Assembly: GCF_040655075.1 (NCBI RefSeq)
Contig: NZ_JBFAJC010000013.1
Location: 124,001 to 188,000, forward strand
Origin: Actinoallomurus sp040655075
GTDB taxonomy: Bacteria > Actinomycetota > Actinomycetes > Streptosporangiales > Streptosporangiaceae
DNA: 64,000 nucleotides
Direction of reading: 5' to 3'
Of the stretch, positions 60,880 through 64,000 are shown piece by piece (within the stretch, counting starts at the first letter, position 1; each line of letters starts with the position of its first letter). The notes under the pieces were generated by a model. It made no database searches and had not been told where the DNA came from. It saw only the letters and a list, made by a program, of their open reading frames with translations. The position numbers and the translations under genes were made by a program.

Positions 60880-62484
60880 TCAGGCTCCGTCTCGCTCCGG
60901 GCGGTGGGTGGGGACCCGCCACTCCAGCACCGTGCCGCCGCTCTCGCCGGGCCGGATCCGGAACGACCCGCCGAGCCGCTCGGCGCGTTCGGCCATATTG
61001 CGCAGGCCGCTCCGGCGTCCGCCCGGCTGGATTCCGATCCCGTCGTCGGTGACCCGCACCACCACTTCGTCCCCCGCGCTCACCGCGACGCTCACCCGGC
61101 CGGCTCGCGCGTGCCGTGCGACATTGGACAGGGCCTCCGCGAGCACGGCCGGCACCTGCACGGCCACCTCGTCATCGACCCTCATGTCCAAGAGGCCGTC
61201 CAGCCGGGTCTCCGGTTCGAAGCCGAGGATCTCCGCCGCCTTGTCGATCACGGGCTGGATGCACGCTCGCAGGCCGTGCTCGCCGGGCGACATCTGCAAC
61301 GCGAAGATCGTCGAGCGGATCTGCCCGATCGTGTCGTCGAGATCGTCGACCGCCCGCCGCACGCGCACCGCGACGTCGGGCTTCACGGTGATCTTGATCG
61401 CGCTCATCAACGTGATGGCCGTCGCGAACAGCTGCTGGATCACGGTGTCGTGCAGGTCCTTGGCGATCCGGCCTCGCTCCTCCAGCAGCGAGAGCCGCTC
61501 CGTGTCCTGTCGCCGGTCCGCCAGTTCGAGCGCCACCGCGGCCTGGGCGGCGAACGCCTCCAGCAGGCGGCGGGCGGGTTCCCCGAAGGTCGCTCCGCCC
61601 GGCGGGTTCGACACGGCCAGGACACCGCGGGCGGCTCCTGGCGTACCGAGGGAGACGATCAGCCCCGGTCCGACCGGAACCGGCAGGGAGAGGCCGGCAC
61701 GGCGGAGATCGTCCGTCACGTCGGCCGTGTCGACGGATCGGCCGCTCCGGTAGACCGCCCCCATCGTCACCTCGTCGATCTCGTCGATACGGAACCGTAT
61801 GCCCCGGATGACGTCGGCGTGCAGGCCGTCGGTGGCCTCGAGGACGATCTCGTCCCCGTCGGCGAGCAGAACGCCGGCGGTCGCGGCACCGCAGATCTCC
61901 CGGGCACGTTCGGCGACCAGCACCAGCTCCTCGTACGGGTCGGTGCCGGACAGCAGGGACGCCGACACCTCGGCCGACGCCTTGAGCCATCGCTCCCGCA
62001 GCCGGGCCTCCTCGTACAGCCGGGCGTTCTCGATGGCCACGCCGGCCGCGACGGCGAGGGCGGTGACGACGTTCTCGTCGTTCTCGTCGAACTCTCCGCC
62101 GCCTTCCTTGTCGGCCAGGTAGAGGGTGCCGAACGCCTGATCGCGGACGCACACCGGCACTTCGAGACAATCACGTGTCGGCGGTTCGTCACCGAAGCCG
62201 CCGACCGTCACGAGCCGCTCGTACCCGTCCTCCGCCGCGAGCACGCGCAACGCGCCGCGGCGGGCGTCGACCAGGGTCGCCGACGCCTCCACGATCCGCC
62301 GCAGGACGCTGTCGAGGTCGAGGTCGGCCTCGATGGTCACCACCGCTTCCAGCAGGGCGTGCACCCGGTCACGGGTGGTGAGCACGGCGGCCAGCCGCGT
62401 CTGCAGCTCGGCGAGCAGATCGTCGAACCGCAGCTGCGGCAGGAGGCCGGACCGGTCCTGGCCCGGCCGGCTGTCTGGAGGCAT
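60880..62484 (-). CDS. GAF-domain sensor kinase, DevS/DosT-like but without the haem-ligand loop
   Basis: About 534 aa. GAF-A (LDSVLRRIVEASATLVDARR to ENARLYEEARLRERW) and GAF-B (TDPYEELVLVAERAREICGA to the end of VALELADRRQ) precede a HisKA_3 domain with the phospho-His in RGRIAKDLHDTVIQQLFA and an ATPase domain (VTDDGIGIQP; GLRNMAERAERLGG). It aligns well with DevS/DosT, but the GAF-A loop with the haem His (PPYHPPM in DevS) is reduced to DEPPTRDCLEVPV. ATG 62484 is chosen; an ATG 20 codons earlier is possible. No DevR gene in the window. Confidence 0.88.
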   Translation of the reverse strand: MPPDSRPGQDRSGLLPQLRFDDLLAELQTRLAAVLTTRDRVHALLEAVVTIEADLDLDSVLRRIVEASATLVDARRGALRVLAAEDGYERLVTVGGFGDEPPTRDCLEVPVCVRDQAFGTLYLADKEGGGEFDENDENVVTALAVAAGVAIENARLYEEARLRERWLKASAEVSASLLSGTDPYEELVLVAERAREICGAATAGVLLADGDEIVLEATDGLHADVIRGIRFRIDEIDEVTMGAVYRSGRSVDTADVTDDLRRAGLSLPVPVGPGLIVSLGTPGAARGVLAVSNPPGGATFGEPARRLLEAFAAQAAVALELADRRQDTERLSLLEERGRIAKDLHDTVIQQLFATAITLMSAIKITVKPDVAVRVRRAVDDLDDTIGQIRSTIFALQMSPGEHGLRACIQPVIDKAAEILGFEPETRLDGLLDMRVDDEVAVQVPAVLAEALSNVARHARAGRVSVAVSAGDEVVVRVTDDGIGIQPGGRRSGLRNMAERAERLGGSFRIRPGESGGTVLEWRVPTHRPERDGA

Positions 62485-62786
62485 GGGCAGCTCGGACCTC
62501 CCCCCAGGCTTGCCGCCTCGCCCGATGATTACAGTATGGGACATCCCGTAACTCGGCGTCGCTGCCCGGCTTGGCGCTACGGACACGCGGCCCTCAGCAC
62601 CCGCCGGGTCGCCGCCGCGATCTCGAGGCCCCCCATGCCGTCACGACCAGCGTAAGGACGCCGCGCCCGGGCAGGCAACGCCGGGTACGAAGGTCCCGGA
62701 TCGAGGCCGCTCCGGCCGGAGAAGGGCCATCGGACGTGGGACGTTCGCCCCTGCCCTGGCCGCCTGAGACGGAACAACATCGAATT
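62485..62786. other. Divergent control region between DevS-like and PPOX genes
   Basis: A 302-bp gap with the DevR-like box at 62684-62697 and a G-rich run (GGGGGGAGG) 13 nt before the kinase start. No RNA gene or further open frame seen. Confidence 0.6.
62684..62697. promoter_or_regulatory. DevR/DosR-like box upstream of the PPOX-CBS operon (GGTAC-GAAG-GTCCC)
   Basis: Differs from the box at 60736-60749 at one base; eleven positions in a row (ACGAAGGTCCC) are identical. It lies about 90 bp before the PPOX start. Shared sequence in two divergent promoters of the same cluster supports one regulator. Confidence 0.6.
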
Positions 62787-63215
62787 ATGCGGTTCGACGG
62801 GAACGGGCTGGAGATTCTCGACCGTGAGGAGTGTCTCGCCCTGGTGCGATCGGTGCCGGTCGGCCGGGTGGTCTTCACCGACCGGGCGCTGCCGGCGATA
62901 CAGCCGGTCAGCTTCCTCCTGGACGGCGACGATGTGATCATCGCGACGGCGCCGGGGTCGAAGCTGGCCGCGGCCACGCGCAGCGCGATCGTCGCGTTCG
63001 AGGCGGACGCCTTCGACACCGGAGACAAGGTCGGCTGGTCCGTGACGATCATCGGCGAGGCGCGGGCGGTGCGCGACTCCCGGGAGATCGACGGACTGTC
63101 CCGGTTGCCGCTGCGGCCCTGGACACCAGGCCGGCACGACCACTTCATCCGAATCCGGAGCGACGTCGTCAGCGGACGGCGGATCCATCCGACCATGCTG
63201 GAGGCGAGACCATGA
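62787..63215 (+). CDS. PPOX/split-barrel flavin-binding protein (Rv2004c/Rv3129-like group)
   Basis: A 142-aa pyridoxamine-phosphate-oxidase-like protein. LEILDREECLALVRSVPVGR and VVFTDRALPAIQPVSFLLDG are the common opening, followed by VIIATAPGSKLAAATRSAIV and WSVTIIGEARAV. In mycobacteria close relatives are part of the DosR regulon. The ATG overlaps nothing upstream; the stop overlaps the CBS gene start (ATGA). A DevR-like box is about 90 bp upstream. Cofactor (FMN, haem or F420) not decidable. Confidence 0.88.
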   Translation: MRFDGNGLEILDREECLALVRSVPVGRVVFTDRALPAIQPVSFLLDGDDVIIATAPGSKLAAATRSAIVAFEADAFDTGDKVGWSVTIIGEARAVRDSREIDGLSRLPLRPWTPGRHDHFIRIRSDVVSGRRIHPTMLEARP

Positions 63216-63718
63216 CGGGGACCCTCGAGGAGCGGCCGGTGGGCGAGGCGATGTCGACCGACCTGCTCACCGTCACGGACACCGAGTCCGCCCTGCTGGC
63301 CTGGGAGCTGATGCGGCAGGGCGGCTACCACCACGTACCGGTGCTCAGCGCCGACGGATGCTTCATCGACGTCCTGGACGCCGAGACCCTGGCCGCCGCC
63401 TGGGACAGCGGAGGCCCCGACCGGATGCGCAAACCGGTCGGCGCCCTCGTCGGCCACCGCCCGCTGCCCCACGTCCGCCCCGCGGACTCCGTCGCGACGG
63501 CGGCGCAGGCGATGCTCGCGGCGGGGACCGACTTCCTCCCGGTACTCGAGGAGGACGGGCGGCTGGCGGGTCTGTTCACCGCACGGGACCTGATCGCCCT
63601 GGCCGCCGGCGTCCGCCGGCCCGCCCGAGCCGGGCACGTCCCGGCCCCGGCGCTCTACCGCATCGAGCCCGTGCTGCCGGCCGGTCATCCACGGGGCAGC
63701 GCGATCCCGCCGGGCTGA
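63212..63718 (+). CDS. Two-CBS-domain protein
   Basis: A 168-aa protein made of two CBS motifs: VGEAMSTDLLTVTDTESALL to FIDVLDAETLAAA, and VGHRPLPHVRPADSVATAAQ to GLFTARDLIALAAG. CBS pairs bind adenine nucleotides and act as energy or ligand sensors. The C-terminal 25 residues are proline-rich and probably unstructured. It is translationally coupled to the PPOX gene by ATGA. Comparable hypoxic-response proteins (such as Hrp1) belong to dormancy regulons; a similar role is inferred. Confidence 0.9.
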   Translation: MTGTLEERPVGEAMSTDLLTVTDTESALLAWELMRQGGYHHVPVLSADGCFIDVLDAETLAAAWDSGGPDRMRKPVGALVGHRPLPHVRPADSVATAAQAMLAAGTDFLPVLEEDGRLAGLFTARDLIALAAGVRRPARAGHVPAPALYRIEPVLPAGHPRGSAIPPG

Positions 63719-63769
63719 CCGGCGCCGCCGTCGTCACAGCACGTTCATGGGGTGGGGAAAGGAGAGCCG

Positions 63770-63976
63770 ATGCCACGGCAGATCGCCACCGGGTTGTCGG
63801 ACCCGTCGATCTCCCTGCTCGAGGACCGCATCCGCCGGCTGGAGACCGAGGTCGCCCTGCTCGCCCATGCCGTCCAGGCGCTCACGCGGGAGCTGACGGA
63901 GCGCCGGGAACAGGAGGCGGGCGACGTCGCGACCGCCTCCGAGTCGAGCCGGCGTCAGGGGCCGATGACGCGATGA
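63770..63976 (+). CDS. Small coiled-coil protein
   Basis: A 68-aa protein of unknown function. A heptad-type helix runs through residues 16-48 (LEDRIRRLETEVALLAHAVQ, then ALTRELTERREQ). AAGGAGAG lies 3-4 nt before ATG 63770, a strong ribosome-binding site. It follows the CBS gene by 51 nt, and its stop overlaps a possible next start (ATGA), so it seems to be part of the same operon. Confidence 0.65.
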   Translation: MPRQIATGLSDPSISLLEDRIRRLETEVALLAHAVQALTRELTERREQEAGDVATASESSRRQGPMTR

Positions 63977-64000
63977 ACGGGCCGACGACGTGTACGGGTC
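63973..64000 (+). CDS. Possible start of next gene (cut by window end)
   Basis: ATG 63973 overlaps the stop of the coiled-coil gene as ATGA and the frame (MNGPTTCTG) is open to the end of the window. Only nine codons are visible, so the call rests on the overlap alone. Confidence 0.3.

Noticed and set aside
1..64000. tRNA, rRNA, phage genes or integrase-type island ends
   Set aside because: No tRNA-like cloverleaf, rRNA segments, integrase genes or att-like repeats recognised by eye; a tRNAscan/Infernal run would settle small RNAs.

Overview
This window is high-GC actinobacterial DNA. Codons are strongly G/C-ending, GTG and occasional TTG starts are common, ATGA/GTGA stop-start overlaps are frequent, and the families present (CebR-type repressor, F420-type PPOX proteins, Rv1318c-like cyclase, DevS-like kinase, GlfT-type galactofuranosyltransferases) are typical of Actinobacteria. 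The mix of secreted plant-polysaccharide enzymes with a galactofuranan locus but no mycolate genes suggests a filamentous soil actinomycete, perhaps of the Streptosporangiales/Thermomonosporaceae. That placement is inference. I found no rRNA, tRNA or CRISPR array.

Layout. 1-3200: 5' part of a GH48 cellulase, apparently read with a LacI/CebR-type repressor that has a perfect CebR/CelR operator upstream. 3400-8515: operon for an acyl-CoA carboxylase pair, an enoyl-CoA hydratase and a CPBP membrane protease. 8650-11500: MarR regulator divergent from an alpha/beta hydrolase and PPOX gene, then a small HTH gene with a double Clp-N protein behind twin perfect operators. 11500-15000: TetR, NAD(P)-binding reductase and DHA2 exporter, with a second, broken copy of the exporter tail. 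15400-17500: convergent pectate lyase and GH53 galactanase, each with a LacI-type operator. 17750-21440: LRR protein, two uncharacterised proteins and a PhzF-like protein. 21720-25630: secreted GH36-like enzyme divergent from a ROK regulator. 25900-27300: acetyltransferase, then a TPP riboswitch ahead of tenA. 27780-31870: large membrane-anchored Asp-box propeller protein with an SGNH esterase.

31880-43150 is a cell-surface galactan locus. One tight operon encodes GT2, Glf, GlfT2-like polymerase, an ABC permease, an ABC ATPase fused to a TylF-like methyltransferase, an exported Asp-box protein and an OafA-type acyltransferase. A divergent GlfT1-like transferase and an LCP ligase follow. Together they can make galactofuranan precursor, polymerise it, possibly methylate the chain end, export it, acylate it and attach it to the wall.

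43400-46640: formaldehyde dehydrogenase, DMT permease and aldo/keto reductase. 46680-50000: wreck of a class I lanthipeptide locus (lanB/lanC fragments) split by a long TnpB-like RuvC nuclease. 50100-54700: dienelactone hydrolase, XRE regulator, membrane adenylate cyclase followed by a degenerate repeat array, and a HAD phosphatase. 54630-59750: flavin redox module (ApbE, FMN-binding protein, ferric-reductase-like protein) divergent from an OmpR-type two-component system, with paired 20-bp sites between them. 59760-64000: dormancy-type group (universal stress protein, DevS-like kinase lacking the haem loop, PPOX, CBS protein) with two DevR-like boxes.

The most original items are the ABC-ATPase/methyltransferase fusion, the lanBC relic carrying the unusual TnpB homologue, the HTH/Clp-N pair with its operators, and the redox two-component module with its paired sites.
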